From Batkoa obscura (lineage: Eukaryota > Entomophthoromycota > Entomophthoromycetes > Entomophthorales > Batkoaceae): 64,000 nucleotides of DNA. The notes beneath the pieces are model-generated. The model searched no databases and was not told the origin of the DNA. It saw only the letters and a list, made by a program, of their open reading frames with translations. Below, in pieces: positions 63,665-64,000 of the stretch; positions within the stretch are counted from its first letter, which is position 1, and every line of letters begins with the position of its first letter. The DNA lies in the NCBI GenBank assembly GCA_030770535.1, contig JASVEC010000001.1, positions 186,001 through 250,000 of the forward strand. The letters are read 5' to 3'. A program made the position numbers and the translations under genes.

Positions 63665-64000
63665 TGTAAATTTTAATTGAATGAGTAAGTTAAATGATAC
63701 AGATCAACTGTAGGACAAAAATTGGCTGAGATAAATAGAAAAAAGTCTAAAATCTTAAAAGGGGATAGTATTATTACTATTAAAATAATAATAAAGGAGA
63801 GGTCGAAGAATTTAAGAAAGAAACTAAAAAAGTCCATTTTTTTTGGTTTATTTGGTTGCCTATTTATACCCCCTCCCTTTTTATTTAATTAACTTTTTAA
63901 CGTTAATTAATTGCTTTGATTTGATTGATTGAAATTCAACACCTTGATTTAATTGGCAAATATTTGTTATCAAATGATTCCATACCAACATTTTTTTAAT
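63665..64000. other. Promoter region of the phosphatase gene
   Basis: Contains the TATA-like box at 63861-63868 and purine-rich tracts; no other gene is visible at the window edge. Confidence 0.4.
63861..63868 (-). promoter_or_regulatory. TATA-like box upstream of phosphatase gene
   Basis: TATAAATA on the minus strand preceded by a G-rich tract (GGGAGGGGG), about 197 bases before the ATG, which implies a long 5' leader. Confidence 0.45.

Overview
The window is very AT-rich (roughly three quarters A+T by eye) eukaryotic DNA and reads as a fungal nuclear genome. Its introns are short, about 44-63 nt, with GTAAGT-like donors and TTTAG/ATTAG acceptors. Secreted-enzyme genes have TATAAATA-type boxes about 40-50 bases before the ATG. 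A mitochondrial ribosomal protein gene and a P450 argue against the anaerobic, equally AT-rich Neocallimastigomycota. Expanded trypsins, carboxypeptidases, a subtilase, a class A-like 7TM receptor and a chitin-deacetylase-type enzyme fit an early-diverging, arthropod-associated or saprotrophic fungus. I favour Entomophthoromycotina of the Conidiobolus type; this is inference, not proof.

Layout. 1-8 kb: an M64-type metallopeptidase and a 7TM receptor on the minus strand. 8.7-11.7 kb: a decayed terminal-inverted-repeat DNA transposon with a shattered DDE transposase, carrying nested younger repeats. 11.8-19.2 kb: a polysaccharide deacetylase and two tail-to-tail M14 carboxypeptidases whose specificity-pocket residue predicts carboxypeptidase B (Lys/Arg) activity. 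21.7-29.4 kb: four tandem plus-strand trypsins, one a mosaic and one with Asp in the oxyanion-hole position. 30-31.5 kb: an aldo-keto reductase relic and MRPL16. 33-57.6 kb: a repeat-built region with seven small secreted peptide-precursor genes, an aldo-keto reductase, a subtilase and a frameshifted P450. 57.8-63.7 kb: intron-bearing housekeeping genes (a sugar transporter, EMC8, a seven-exon TVP18-like gene) and a dual-specificity phosphatase.

The most unusual content is the peptide-precursor family. Each gene encodes a signal peptide, a short pro-region and then heptapeptides of the type G-x-x-R-P-Y-G, in the best members alternating with G-L-D-x-x-L-x and separated by Arg-Arg (Kex2-type) sites. 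The family grew by tandem segmental duplication, internal 54-base repeat change and a 1,792-base inverted duplication (42,789-44,580 versus 55,788-57,579) with no length difference. A MITE family of about 105 bases is concentrated here, and its ends resemble those of the decayed transposon at 8.7-11.7 kb.

The peptidases could act together. Trypsins create Lys/Arg C-termini, the carboxypeptidase B-like enzymes remove them, and the subtilase and M64 enzyme broaden the secreted proteolytic set. Secreted-protein genes here look intronless, while the intracellular genes at 57.8-61.3 kb carry two to six tiny introns.
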